Source: JACCZR01 sp963844805 (lineage in GTDB: Bacteria; Actinomycetota; Thermoleophilia; Solirubrobacterales; Thermoleophilaceae). From it: a stretch of DNA of 64,000 nucleotides. Of this stretch, positions 21,420-33,077 are shown piece after piece. The stretch is taken from positions 128,176 to 192,175 of the forward strand of contig CAWJPU010000002.1 in assembly GCA_963844805.1 (NCBI GenBank). The letters run 5' to 3'. The position numbers were made by a program, and so were the translations under genes. The stretch's first letter is position 1. Every line of letters begins with the position of its first letter. A model generated the notes under the pieces. The model was given only the letters and a program-made list of their open reading frames with translations. It had not been told where the DNA came from and ran no database searches.

Positions 21420-22166
21420 TCAGCGTTGCTGGCCCGTCGGCCGCACGAGCACCTCGTTCACGCTGACGTGCTTCGGCTGCGCCAGCACGTAGGTGACGGC
21501 GCGGGCGATGTCCTCGGCCGCCAGGACGTCGCCGGTCCTCTCCCGCATGGTCTCGATGGCCCGGGTCACGTTCGGGTCCTTGTTGTGGCCCTGCAGCTCG
21601 GTGTCCACGAAGCCGGGCTCCACGCAGGAGACGCGGATGCCGCTGTGCAGAGCCTCCTGGCGCAGCGCCTCGGAGAAGGCGGTGACGCCGAACTTGGTCA
21701 GGTTGTAGACCGCCGAGCCCGCATTGGCGCTACGGCCGGCCACCGAGGAGACGTTGACGATGTCCCCTCCCCCGCCCTCGCGCAGCACCGGCAGCGCGGC
21801 GTGGGTGCAGTAGAGGAGGCCGAGCAGGTTGACGTCGACCATCCGCTTCCAGTGCTCGGTGTCGGCGTTCTCGACGGGGCCGAGCAACATCACGCCCGCG
21901 TTGTTGACCAGGCCGTCGAGCCCGCCAAGGCGGTCGTGGGCGGCGTGGACGAAGTCGTTGGCCTGCTGCTCGTCGCCGACGTCGACCTGCAGGGCGACGC
22001 CCGCGTCACCGAGCTCCTCCGCGAGCGCCTCGATGCGATCGCTGCGCCGGGCGCCCAGCGCGACCTTCGCGCCGTCGGCGGCCGCCATGCGGGCGATCGC
22101 CTCGCCGATGCCCGACGAGGCGCCGGTGATGGCGATTGCGCGGCCGGCTAGCGCACCCTCGGGCAC
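21420..22166 (-). CDS. SDR-family NAD(P)-dependent oxidoreductase
   Basis: Classical short-chain dehydrogenase, 248 aa. ITGASSGIGEAIARMA (cofactor site) near residue 13, NNAGVM near 88, catalytic Ser in NVSSVAGRS, and YNLTK catalytic Tyr-Lys near 155. The block TELQGHNKDPNVTRAI is typical of the clavulanate-dehydrogenase/YdfG-like group. An Arg pair (ARRSDR) after beta2 suggests NADPH. GTG start at 22166 with TACGCT 7 nt upstream. Substrate unknown. Confidence 0.92.
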   Translation of the reverse strand: MPEGALAGRAIAITGASSGIGEAIARMAAADGAKVALGARRSDRIEALAEELGDAGVALQVDVGDEQQANDFVHAAHDRLGGLDGLVNNAGVMLLGPVENADTEHWKRMVDVNLLGLLYCTHAALPVLREGGGGDIVNVSSVAGRSANAGSAVYNLTKFGVTAFSEALRQEALHSGIRVSCVEPGFVDTELQGHNKDPNVTRAIETMRERTGDVLAAEDIARAVTYVLAQPKHVSVNEVLVRPTGQQR

Positions 22167-22179
22167 GCCAGCGAGCGTA
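22167..22179 (-). promoter_or_regulatory. Leaderless promoter of the SDR gene (TACGCT, 7 nt, GTG)
   Basis: TACGCT at 22174-22179 on the minus strand, abutting the stop of the upstream transglycosylase gene. Confidence 0.55.
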
Positions 22180-22830
22180 CTACCCGCCGTAACGCGCCTT
22201 CAAAGCCATCACGTTGGCGACGTACTGCTGGGTGTCGGCGAACAGGCCGTGCTGGCGCACGGACGCCGCGCCCTGGTAGTAGGCGGCCGCCGCGGAGTGC
22301 TGGTCGCCGCCGAACTCGCGCAGCAGCTGGCGCAGGTACAGGACCCCGGCGGTGGTGTTCTGGTGCGGCGACGAGGGGTCCTGGGGGCCGGCGCCGAGCA
22401 CGTCGTCGACGTAGGCGAAGGTGTCGGGCATCACCTGCATCACGCCGCGCGCGCCCGTCGGGGAGACCATGGTGTTGTTGAACCCGCTCTCCTGATGGGC
22501 GATCGCCGTCGCGAGAGCCGGCGGCACGCCGAACTGCGAGGCGATGGCGCTGACGCCGGAGGCACCCGAGGACGCGGTGGCCGCCGGGGCGGCCGGCGCG
22601 CCCGTCCCCGCGCTTGGCACCTGCAGCGTGTTCCCGATCACCACGTGCGCCTCGGAGGAGATGCCGTTGGCGGCGGCCAGGGTCTGGGTGCTCACGCCGT
22701 TGGCCGAGGCGATCGACCACAGCGTCTCCCCGGGTTCGACGGTGTGCGGCACCGAGGCGTGGGCCGTGGCGGGGACGAGAGCGAGCAGGGCGACCGCCAG
22801 CAGGCAGGCGCGTAGGGCGTTCGGGCGCAT
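22180..22830 (-). CDS. LysM and lytic transglycosylase cell-wall protein
   Basis: Exported 216-aa protein: signal peptide (about 1-26, LVPATAHA), one LysM peptidoglycan-binding repeat (HTVEPGETLWSIASANGV to VIGNTLQVP, about 29-72), an Ala/Pro linker, and a C-terminal SLT-type transglycosylase domain with the catalytic Glu in AIAHQESGFN and GARGVMQVMPDTF. Family members cleave peptidoglycan glycan strands. ATG start at 22830. In actinobacteria such genes are often under c-di-AMP riboswitches, but the 82-nt upstream gap is too short for one and I see none. Confidence 0.9.
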   Translation of the reverse strand: MRPNALRACLLAVALLALVPATAHASVPHTVEPGETLWSIASANGVSTQTLAAANGISSEAHVVIGNTLQVPSAGTGAPAAPAATASSGASGVSAIASQFGVPPALATAIAHQESGFNNTMVSPTGARGVMQVMPDTFAYVDDVLGAGPQDPSSPHQNTTAGVLYLRQLLREFGGDQHSAAAAYYQGAASVRQHGLFADTQQYVANVMALKARYGG

Positions 22831-22912
22831 AGGACCCGGGGCTTCGCCTCCGCGCGGCTCGCCCCCTTCCCGTCGCGCGGCGCTATGTAGACCTGCAAGT
22901 TCGCGTGCGCGG

Positions 22913-23913
22913 CTAAAGCGCCCCGCGCAGGAGGCCGAGGAGCTCCTCTTCGCCCGGCGGGTCGGGCGTCACGGCCAGGCCCGGGTGCTCGAGCACGCGG
23001 GCGGCAATCGCCTCCAGGCGGCTCTCCTCCACCCCGAGGGTCGACAGCCGCGTGTGGCCCGAGCGGGCCGCCAGCTTGGCCACGCGGCCGGCCGCGGCCT
23101 CGGGATCCCCCTCGGGGTCGCCGAGGGCGCCGGCCAGCAGCCCCATCTTGTCCGGCGCGCGCAGGCTCATCAGCCGCACGCTGTGCGGCAGCATCACCGC
23201 GTTGGTCTGGGCGTGCGGCGTGTCGTCCATGCGCACGATCGTCTGGCAGACCGCATGGTGCACCGCCAGCCCGGCGGTCCCCACCGCGTAGCCGGCCAGG
23301 AAGGCCGCCTCGGCCAGCTCGGCCGCGGGGGTGCTGCCCCGTGGCAGGGCGTCGGCGAACAGACGGGCCGCGCGCAACGACGCCTCTTCCGTGACGGGGT
23401 TGGCAAAGGGCGCGTACAGCGCCTCGGTCGCGTGCGCGAGCGCGTTCATGGCCGTGGCCGCGAGCAGCGGCGCGTCGACGGGCACCATCGCCCGCGGCTC
23501 GCAGACCGCGAGCGAAGGGCGGTGCGGCTGGGCCTGCACCCCCTCGGGAAGCCGGTGGAAGGGGGTGAAGGTGGAGCCCGCGAGCGTGGTCGGGATGGCG
23601 GCGGCCTCGGTGCCGTGCACGGCGCTCACGGCCTTGGCCACGTCCACCACCCGGCCGCCGCCCAGGCCCACCACCGGCCGCTCGCCCGCGGGCTCGAGCA
23701 GGCCGGCGGCGAGGTCGGGCACAGGCCCCGCGGCCACGTCGAGCACCTCCGCCGCGCCCTCGACCACCGCCGGGGCGATCCCGCGCGAGCGCTCAGTGGA
23801 CACCAGCACGTAGCCGTCGAAGCCGCGCTGGGCCAGCAGCGAGGGCGCCTCTTCGAGCGCGCCCTCCCCCAGCCGGATGAGGCGCTCGCCGTCCCTGAAG
23901 GTGAAGCCCGCGC

Positions 23914-23917
<4 letters not shown>
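22913..23917 (-). CDS. Iron-containing alcohol dehydrogenase, maleylacetate reductase-like
   Basis: About 334 aa of the Fe-ADH fold. VVGLGGGRVVDVAKAVSA (NAD site) near 85, IPTTLAGSTFTPF near 110, then MNALAHATEALYAPFANPV and LAVHHAVCQTIV carry the metal-binding His residues, matching maleylacetate reductases (MacA) better than butanol dehydrogenases. No ATG, GTG or TTG lies near the expected start; a CTG at 23915-23917 overlaps the leuA stop as CTGA, so either a rare start or a base error. It is coupled to leuA. No other aromatic-degradation gene is close, so the real substrate is open. Confidence 0.8.
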
Positions 23918-25485
<1,568 letters not shown>

Positions 25486-25619
25486 TGTCTTCCCCTTCGG
25501 CTCTGTACCTCGCTTCTCCTGTCAGTTGCGGCTAGGCGGCCGCCACGCGCTATTCCCCCCGGAGGGGGAGAAGGAGAAGTCGCAGGTCGAGCGAGCGAGA
25601 CACGCTGCCGTTCAGGCTA
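25486..25619 (-). promoter_or_regulatory. leuA leader with candidate attenuator
   Basis: A TAGCCT box (25614-25619) lies 10 nt before the leader ORF. The Leu codons contain CTTCTCC twice (25567-25573 and 25573-25579), and the exact complement GGAGAAG occurs 50 nt downstream (25513-25519) near the leuA ribosome site. CCCCC-TCC-GGGGG can form a hairpin at the leader stop. Ribosome stalling at Leu codons would free GGAGAAG, so the layout fits the leader-peptide control described for actinobacterial leuA genes. Pairing is seen; regulation is inferred. Confidence 0.65.
25550..25603 (-). CDS. Leucine-rich leader peptide of leuA
   Basis: A 17-codon ORF from GTG (25603) to TAG (25550), reading MSRSLDLRLLLLPLRGE. 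Seven of 17 residues are Leu, four of them consecutive (CTT CTC CTT CTC), using codons that are not the commonest in this genome, where CTG dominates. It starts 3 nt after the predicted transcription start, so it would be almost leaderless. Too short for routine gene callers. Its job is presumably to sense leucyl-tRNA rather than to act as a protein. Confidence 0.7.
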   Translation of the reverse strand: MSRSLDLRLLLLPLRGE

Positions 25620-26607
25620 CAGGGTCAGGACGACCTTGCCGACGTTCTGGCGCTCGGCGATGTAGCGGTGCGCGGCCGGGCCTTCCTCCAGCGGGAAGGC
25701 CTTGGCCACCACCGGCTGCAGGCTGCCGTCCTCGCGCCAGCGGCGTCAGGGCCTCGAAGTACTCGTCCAGCGTGCCCTTGGAGTCCCACAGCGTGAGCAT
25801 GTTCAGGCCGATCACCGCCTTGGACTCGGACATGAGCGGCATCGGGTGGAAGATCCGCGTGCGCGCCATCGTCTTGAGCGCCTGCGCGATGCTCCGGCGC
25901 TCCCCCGAGGCGAACGCGGAGGCGCCGAAGGCAACCAGCCGCCCGCCGGGGCGCAGCAGCGAGAAGCTCTTGCCGAAGCTCGCGCCGCCGATCGCGTCCA
26001 TCACGAGGTCGAGCGGCTGCTTCTCGCCGGCGATGCGGCGCACCTCCTTCACGAAGTCCTTGTCGCGGTAGTCGATGGCATGGTCCACGCCGAACCCGCG
26101 GATCGCCTCGTGCTTGGACGCCGAGGCGGTGCCGTACACCTCGGCGCCGCGCAGCTTGGCGATCTGCGTGGCGGCGATGCCCACACCGCCCGCGGCCGCG
26201 TGGAGCAGCACCCGCTCGCCGGCCTCCACGTTGCCGTACCGCGCCAGGCCCGCCCAGGCGGTGGCGTAGTTGACCGGCATCGCCGCGCCCTGCTCGAAGC
26301 TCCAGCTGTCGGGCAGCGGCATCACGTTGGAGCGGTCGGTGACCACGTACTCGGCGTAGCCGCCGAAGCGGCACCCGCCCAGCACCCGCTCGCCGGACTC
26401 GAGCTCTCCGGCGAACTCGTAGCCGACCACCGACGGCGGCTTGGGCGCGTCGGGGTACAGCCCCTGCCGCGCCATGGTGTCGGCGAAGTTGATGCCGGCC
26501 GCCCGGACGCGCACCTTCACCTGGCCGGGGCCCGGCTCGGGCTCGGGGCGCTCCTCGACCTGCAGAACCTCCGGAGGGCCGGTGCGGGTGATGACCAGCG
26601 CCCTCAC
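25617..26607 (-). CDS. Quinone oxidoreductase-like zinc-less alcohol dehydrogenase, one frameshift
   Basis: MDR-superfamily NADPH oxidoreductase of the synaptic vesicle VAT1/QOR type. GYEFAGELESGERVLG near 62, LLHAAAGGVGIAATQIAKL (cofactor site) near 140 and YRDKDFVKEVRRIAG follow the family; structural-zinc cysteines are absent. The final 45 residues are in another frame: removing one base near 25741 gives LWREDGSLQPVVAKAFPLEE and an end at HRYIAERQNVGKVVLTL, about 330 aa in all. GTG start at 26607 with TACGCT 6 nt upstream. Its stop codon overlaps the -10 box of the leuA leader. Confidence 0.9.
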
Positions 26608-26619
26608 GAGGGCAGCGTA
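26608..26619 (-). promoter_or_regulatory. Leaderless promoter (TACGCT, 6 nt, GTG)
   Basis: TACGCT at 26614-26619 on the minus strand, 6 nt before the start of the quinone oxidoreductase gene. Confidence 0.55.
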
Positions 26620-26654
26620 ACGTCAGGGCAAGGGGCCCTGCCGACGCCGCTGGG

Positions 26655-28244
26655 CTAGAGCGAGACCGCGCGACCTTCGAGGAAGCCGTCCGAGGCCGCC
26701 AAGCGGTCGACCACGTCCTGCGGCACCGGCGAGTCGGCGGTGACGACCATCGCCGCCTCGCCGTCCTCCTCGGGCCGGCGACCCACGGCCGCCGAGATGA
26801 TGTTGACCCCGGCGGACGCCGAGCTCGGTGCCCACGCGGCCGAGCATCCCCGGCTGGTCGCGGTAGCGGAAGATCGCCAGGTGCGCCTCGAGCTGGACGT
26901 TGAAGCGCGACCCCCAGGCCTCCAGCAGGTGCGGGCGGTTGACGCGGGAGAGAACCGTGCCCACCACGCGCTGCTCGGTCTCCCCCACCACCGTGACCCG
27001 CACGAGGTCGGTGAAGTCGCGCGCCGAGGGCCGGCTGGTCTCGGTGACCACGATCCCCCGCTCCTCGGCCAGCGAGGGGGCGTTGACGTCGTTGACGTCC
27101 TCCTCGACGTGGCCGGCCAGGACGCCCTTCAGCACCTGCACGGTGAGCAGGCGGGTGTCGCGCTCGGCCACCCGGCCGAGGTACTCCACCTGCAGCGAGT
27201 TCAGGCCGTCGGACAGGCCCACCGCGATCCGGCCCAGCTGGTTGGCCAGCGGCAGGAACGGACCGAGCGCCTCCAGGTCCTCGGCCGCGACCGCGGGCAC
27301 GTTCACCGCGCTGGTCACCACCCCGCCGGTCAGTGCCGCCGCCACCTGCTCGGCGGCCTGGTAGCCGGCGCGATCGGTGGCCTCGGCCGTCGAGGCGCCG
27401 AGGTGAGGCGTGACGATCACGTTCGGGTAGCCGAACAGGGGGTGCTCGGTGATCGGCTCCTCGCGGAAGACGTCCAGCGCGGCGCCGCCGACCTTGCCCG
27501 AGTCCAGCGCCTCGCGCAGGTCGTCCTCGACCAGCAGCGGGCCGCGGGCCACGTTGAGCACCCGCACGCCGTCCTTCATCTTCGCGAAGGCCTCCGCGTC
27601 GAGGTAGTTCTCGGTCTCCGGCGTCTTGGGCAGGTGGATGGTGATGAAGTCCGACTCGGCGTAGAGCTCGTCGGCCGAGCTCGCGCGGTGCACGCTCAGC
27701 TCGGAGAAGCGCTCCTCGGCCACGAAGGCGTCGAAGGCGACCACCCGCATCCCGAAGCCGCGCGCCCGCTGGGCCACCAGCTGCCCGATGCGGCCGAACC
27801 CGAGGATCCCGAGGGTCTTCTCGTACACCTCGACGCCGCTGAACTTCGACCGGTCCCACGCGCCCGAGCTCAGCGAGGCGTGGGCCTGCGGAACGTTGCG
27901 GGCGAGCGCCAGCAGCAACGCCATCGTGTGCTCGGCGGCGGTGATGACGTTGGACTGCGGCGCGTTGGCCACCACCACCCCGCGGCGGGTGGCCGCGTCC
28001 ACGTCGACGTTGTCGACGCCCACGCCGGCGCGGCCCACGGCGCGCAGGTTGTCGGCGCGCTCGAGAAGGTCCGCCGTCAGCTTGGTGGCCGAGCGGATCA
28101 GGATTCCGTCGTACTGGGCGATGGAGTCGGCCAGCTCGCCGTCGGACCAGTCGGTCTTGACGTCGACGTCGAAGCCCGCGTCCCTCAGGAGCTCTATGCC
28201 CGAGTTCGCCGATCTTCTCGGCGACCAGAACCTCCTCTGGTCAC
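26655..28244 (-). CDS. serA: D-3-phosphoglycerate dehydrogenase, three frameshifts
   Basis: First step of serine synthesis. Long-form enzyme of about 529 aa: substrate/NAD domains with GRAGVGVDNVDVDAAT, GILGFGRIGQLVAQRA (NAD site), VNVARGPLLVEDDL and HLGASTAEA, an intervening domain, and a C-terminal ACT domain (QPGMLGRVGTELG). Frame changes near 28233, 28208 and 26815; removing one base at each gives a continuous protein from the GTG at 28244 to SDGFLEGRAVSL. The GTG overlaps the stop of the class V aminotransferase as GTGA, so the two are coupled and probably act in sequence. Confidence 0.92.
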
Positions 28245-29426
28245 GCGGGTGCGGCGACCGGCACGCCGGCCTCGAGGAAGACGCGCTGAGCGGCTCCCAC
28301 GCCGGCGCCGAGCTCGACGTCGGCGCCCAGCTCGCGCAGGGTCATCTCGAACGCGGCCACGGTGGTGACGATGTCGAACGCGCCGAAATAGCCGCAGTGC
28401 GCGATGCGAGCGATCTTGCCCTTCAGCTTGCCCTGCCCGCCGGCGATGGTCACGCCGTACTTGTCGCGCATCGTCTTGGGTACCTTGGCCCCGTCGATCG
28501 AGTCGGGCAGCGTGATCGCGGTGACCACGTTGGCGTTCTCGTCGTCGGGGCCGAACTGCTCGAGCTCCAAGGCCGCGACGGCGGCGCGCGCGGCGCGGCC
28601 AAGCAGGCGGTGGCGCTCGAAGACCTGCTCCAGGCCCTCCTCCTCGATCATCCCCAGAGCCACGTCGAGGGCCATCCAGGCGCTGACGGCCGGAGTGAAC
28701 GGCGAGTCAGGCGGGTCCTTGCGCTGGCCGGCGGCGGTCTTCAGCCAGTCGAAGTAGTAGCCGCGGCGGGGAGCGGTGGCCGCGCGGCCCAGGGCCGCCT
28801 CGCTGGGGCTGGCGAAGCCGAGCCCCGGAGGGGTCATCAGGGCCTTCTGCGACCCCGCCACGACCACGTCGACGCCCCACTCGTCCTGCGGGATGGGCAC
28901 CGCGCCCAGGCCGGAGACGGCGTCGACGGCGATCAGCGCGCCGTGGCGGTGCGCGACCTCAGTCAGCTCGCGGACGTCGTTGACCACCCCGGTGGACGTC
29001 TCCGACAGCGTGGTGAAGACCACCTCGACCCCGTCGTTCTCGCCCAGCAGGCGGTCGAGCTCCGCCGGCTCGACCTTCTCGCCCCAGCCGGCGTCGTGGT
29101 GGATCAGGCTCGGCGCCGTAGGCCTCGCAGAGCTCGGCCCAGCGCTCGCCGAACTTGCCGCACGACACCACCAGGGCGGGCTCGCCCGGCCGGGTCAGGT
29201 TGGCCACGGCGGACTCCATGCCGCCCGAGCCCGACGAGGAGAAGCCCAGCACGTCGTTCTCGGTCTGGAAGACCATCTTCAGGCGGTCCAGCGCCCGGGC
29301 GTAGACCTCGATGAAAGCGGGCGCGCGGTGATAGAGGATGGGCTCGGCCATCACCTGCGACACCGACGGCGGCAGCGGCGTCGGCCCGGCGGTCATGAGG
29401 TACTGCTTCAGGTACGGGTTCGCCAT
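28241..29426 (-). CDS. Class V aminotransferase, likely serine-pathway, one frameshift
   Basis: PLP enzyme of the alanine-glyoxylate/serine-pyruvate aminotransferase group. N-terminal LMTAGPTPLPPSVSQVM, FSSSGSGGMESAVANL (phosphate-binding) near 60, VDAVSGLGAVPI (PLP Asp) and the Schiff-base Lys in VAGSQKALMTPPG. One shift near 29110; deleting one base yields EAYGAEPDLIHHDAGWGEKV and about 394 aa. Because it is coupled to serA and no serC is seen here, it may serve as the phosphoserine aminotransferase, as class V enzymes do in some archaea and Thermotogae; this is inference. ATG start, with TAAGGT 9 nt upstream. Confidence 0.87.
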
Positions 29427-29447
29427 GGGCAGACGACCTTACCCAGG

Positions 29448-30083
29448 TCAGGTGAGGAGGCTCAGGATTCCCTTCACGAGCGCGATCGCGATGGTTCCGG
29501 TGTTGCCGTCTTCGAGGTCGCGGCGGAACTCCTCGTCGGTGGCCAGAGCCACGATGAGCACAATCCAGGCAAGGGTCGACAGGACCGACAGCACGACCAT
29601 GACGATGCTGATGATCCAACCTGCCTGGGCTAGGCCGGCGTTCTTGGTGGTGCGCCCGCTCGCAACCTCGCGCTTGCCTTGTCGCGAAAGTACAAGTCCA
29701 GCCACAGCGGTGCCAATGCCGAGCACCGGAAAGCCGAGAAACGACAGCCACAGGAAGCCTGTAACCAAAGCGAACACGAAGCCTGCGACAGCTTTGTTGT
29801 TGTCGGGCTCGCGGGGAGGGGGCGGCCCCCAGGCGTGGTAACCGGGCGGCGGCCCGTAGCCGTAGGGCTGCTGCCACGGCTGTTGCGGCGGGGGCTGGTA
29901 GTACTGCGGTGGCGGCTGCTGGTACTGCGGAGGGGGCTGGTAGGGCTGCGGCGGGGGCAGCGGCTGGGTCTGCGCCGTGGGCGGCGGCAGCTGCTGCGTC
30001 GGCTCGCCGGCCTTGTCCCCCAGGTCGGGCTCTGGGCCCGGCGGCTCGGGCGGGAGGAAGCCGCTCGCGGCCCTCGTCGGCCA

Positions 30084-30084
<1 letters not shown>
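29448..30084 (-). CDS. DUF4190-type membrane protein with Pro/Gln/Tyr-rich N-terminus, one frameshift
   Basis: About 211 aa. The N-terminal 95 residues are low complexity (repeats such as QYQQPPPQYYQPPPQQP), the C-terminal part has two long membrane segments around a conserved ISIVMVVLSVLSTLAWIVLI stretch, as in DUF4190/DUF805-like proteins. The frame changes near 30062, nine codons in; one base less gives FLPPEPPGPEPDLGDKAG. ATG at 30084 overlaps the ilvC stop. Function unknown; similar proteins in actinobacteria are cell-envelope associated. Confidence 0.72.
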
Positions 30085-31069
<985 letters not shown>

Positions 31070-31073
<4 letters not shown>

Positions 31074-32219
31074 CGCGGCGGGGACTCTAGTCGGGCCCGG
31101 AGCAACTTCCCGGCCTGGTTGCGGGGCAGCTCGGACACGTAGCGGACCTCCTTTGGCAGCTCGTGGCGGGCCAGCCGCTCGCGGGCGTGCGCGAGCAGCT
31201 CGCCCTCGGGCACGTCGCCCACCACGAAGGCCACGACCACCTCCCCCCACTCGGGATCCGGCCGCCCCGTCACCCCCGCCTCGATCACCCCTGGGTGGGA
31301 CTCGAGCGCCGCCTCCACCCGCGCCGGAGCCACGTTCTCCCCGCCGCTGATGATCGTGTCCGCCTTGCGTCCTTCGACCGTCAGCCGGCCGTCGCCGTCG
31401 AGGCGTCCGAGGTCGCCCGTCGCGAGCCACCCGCCGCCCGCGACCATCGGCCCGCGCACCAGGATCTCGCCGTCCTCGGCGATGCGCAGCTCGACGCCGG
31501 GCAGCGGCTCGCCCGGCACTCCCGTCGCGACCGCCGACGCGGTCTCGGTCATCCCGTAGGTGGCGACCACCGGCAGGTCGCTCGCCAGCTGGTCCGCCGG
31601 GATCGGTCCTCCTCCCAGCAGCAGCGCGCGCAGCGCCGGCGCCCTCACCCGGCCCAGCCGGGCCACCATGGTGGGCACCAGCGACACGTGGGTGATGCCG
31701 CCGCCGGCCAACTCGTCGCGGACGCGCCCGGCCTCGAAGCGCTCGTGCATCACCAGGGTCGAGCCGAAGATCGCGGCCCGGTGGACGATCGCCAGGCCGC
31801 CGACGTGGTGCAGCGGCATGCAGGCCAGCCAACGATCGTCGGGGCCGAGCCCGAGGCGCTCGCCCAGCGCGCGAGCGCTGGCCTCGTGGTTGGCGCTGCT
31901 GAGCTCCACCGGGCGCGGCTCGGCGGTCGTCCCCGAGGTGAAGACGATCGACTGGGCGGTGCTGTGATCGGGCACCGGCGGGGGCTCGCGGGCCGGGTCG
32001 TGCGGCACGATCGTCCCGCCCCCGCGCGCGAGCGCGTGAACCTCTGACGACGAACTCGATGCCCGGCCGCGCCGGCACCGCGACCACGCCCGCGCGGGCG
32101 CGGCGGGAGGCCTCGGCGTCCAGTTCGGCGTAGGTGAGCGAGCGACCCTCGGCGACGAGGGCAACGCGATCGGGGTCGCACGCCGCGGCGGAGGTCAGCC
32201 AGTCGCTCAGAGGGGGCAC
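31070..32219 (-). CDS. menE: o-Succinylbenzoate-CoA ligase, one frameshift
   Basis: ANL-family enzyme of menaquinone synthesis; forms OSB-CoA for MenB, which is encoded divergently next to it. IVFTSGTTAEPRPVEL (AMP-binding loop), PVVATYGMTETASAV, LATGDLGRLDGDGR and the C-terminal Lys in NQAGKLLRARL are present. About 382 aa, short for the family. The N-terminal part is in another frame; removing one base near 32047 joins PGIEFVV to EVHALARGGGTIV. GTG start at 32219, only 15 nt from the menB start. Confidence 0.9.
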
Positions 32220-32221
32220 TT

Positions 32222-32234
32222 TACGATTGCGCGC
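32222..32234 (+). promoter_or_regulatory. Leaderless promoter of menB (TACGAT, 7 nt, GTG)
   Basis: TACGAT at 32222-32227 fills most of the 15-nt gap between the divergent menE and menB starts. With 7 nt to the GTG it predicts a leaderless menB mRNA; any -35 box must lie inside menE. Confidence 0.6.
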
Positions 32235-33077
32235 GTGAGCGAGCGCGAGATCCGCCCGGGTGCCGACTGGCAGCGCGCCGGCGAGTACGAGGACATCCGC
32301 TACGAGATCGCGGAGGGGATCGCGAAGCTCACCATCGCGCGCCCCGAGGTCCGCAACGCCTTCCGGCCCGAGACGCTGATCGAGCTCTCCGACGCCCTCG
32401 AGCGCGCCCGCGAGCACCCCGAGGTCGGGGTGATCGTGCTCACCGGCGAGGGCCCGCTGGCCTTCTGCTCCGGGGGCGACCAGAACGTGCGCGGCGACAC
32501 CGGCTACATGACCGGCGGCGAGGGAGTGGGGCGCTTCCACGTCACCGACCTCCAGGTGCAGATGCGCCGGCTGCCCAAGCCGATCGTGGCGATGGTGGCC
32601 GGCTACGCCGTGGGCGGCGGGCAGGTGCTGAACGTCTGCTGCGACCTCTCCATCGCGGCCGAGAACGCCCGCTTCGGCCAGACCGGGCCGCGCGTGGGCA
32701 GTTTCGACGGCGGCTTCGGGGCCGCGCTGCTGGCGCAGCAGGTGGGTCAGAAGAAGGCCAAGGAGATCTGGTTCCTGTGCCGCCAGTACGACGCGCAGCA
32801 GGCGCTGGACATGGGGCTGGTGAACAAGGTCGTCCCGCTGGAGGAGCTCGAGGAGGAGACCGTGCGCTGGGCGCGCGAGATGCTCGCCCTCTCTCCCTTC
32901 TCGCTGCGCCTGCTCAAGGCCTCGTTCCACGCCTCCGAGGACGGGATGGCCGGCCTCCAGCAGCTGGCGCACGACACCAACCTGCTCTTCTACGCCAGCG
33001 ACGAGGCGAAGGAGGGCCGGGAGGCCTACAAGGAGCGCCGCCGGCCCGACTTCGGCCGCTTCCCCAAGCGCCCGTGA
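32235..33077 (+). CDS. menB: 1,4-Dihydroxy-2-naphthoyl-CoA synthase
   Basis: Crotonase-fold enzyme that closes OSB-CoA to DHNA-CoA. The 280-aa product has the oxyanion-hole segment CSGGDQNVRGDTGY near residue 78, VAGYAVGGGQVLNVCCD near 122, and the MenB-specific GPRVGSFDGGFG near 153 with the catalytic-type Asp. PDFGRFPKRP at the C-terminus is also typical. GTG start at 32235 set by the TACGAT box and conserved N-terminus. Followed by menA and menC with 4-nt overlaps. Confidence 0.96.
   Translation: MSEREIRPGADWQRAGEYEDIRYEIAEGIAKLTIARPEVRNAFRPETLIELSDALERAREHPEVGVIVLTGEGPLAFCSGGDQNVRGDTGYMTGGEGVGRFHVTDLQVQMRRLPKPIVAMVAGYAVGGGQVLNVCCDLSIAAENARFGQTGPRVGSFDGGFGAALLAQQVGQKKAKEIWFLCRQYDAQQALDMGLVNKVVPLEELEEETVRWAREMLALSPFSLRLLKASFHASEDGMAGLQQLAHDTNLLFYASDEAKEGREAYKERRRPDFGRFPKRP

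Noticed and set aside
22831..22912. c-di-AMP riboswitch before the LysM transglycosylase
   Set aside because: The gap is 82 nt and the GTCAGCTAACC-type core block is missing.
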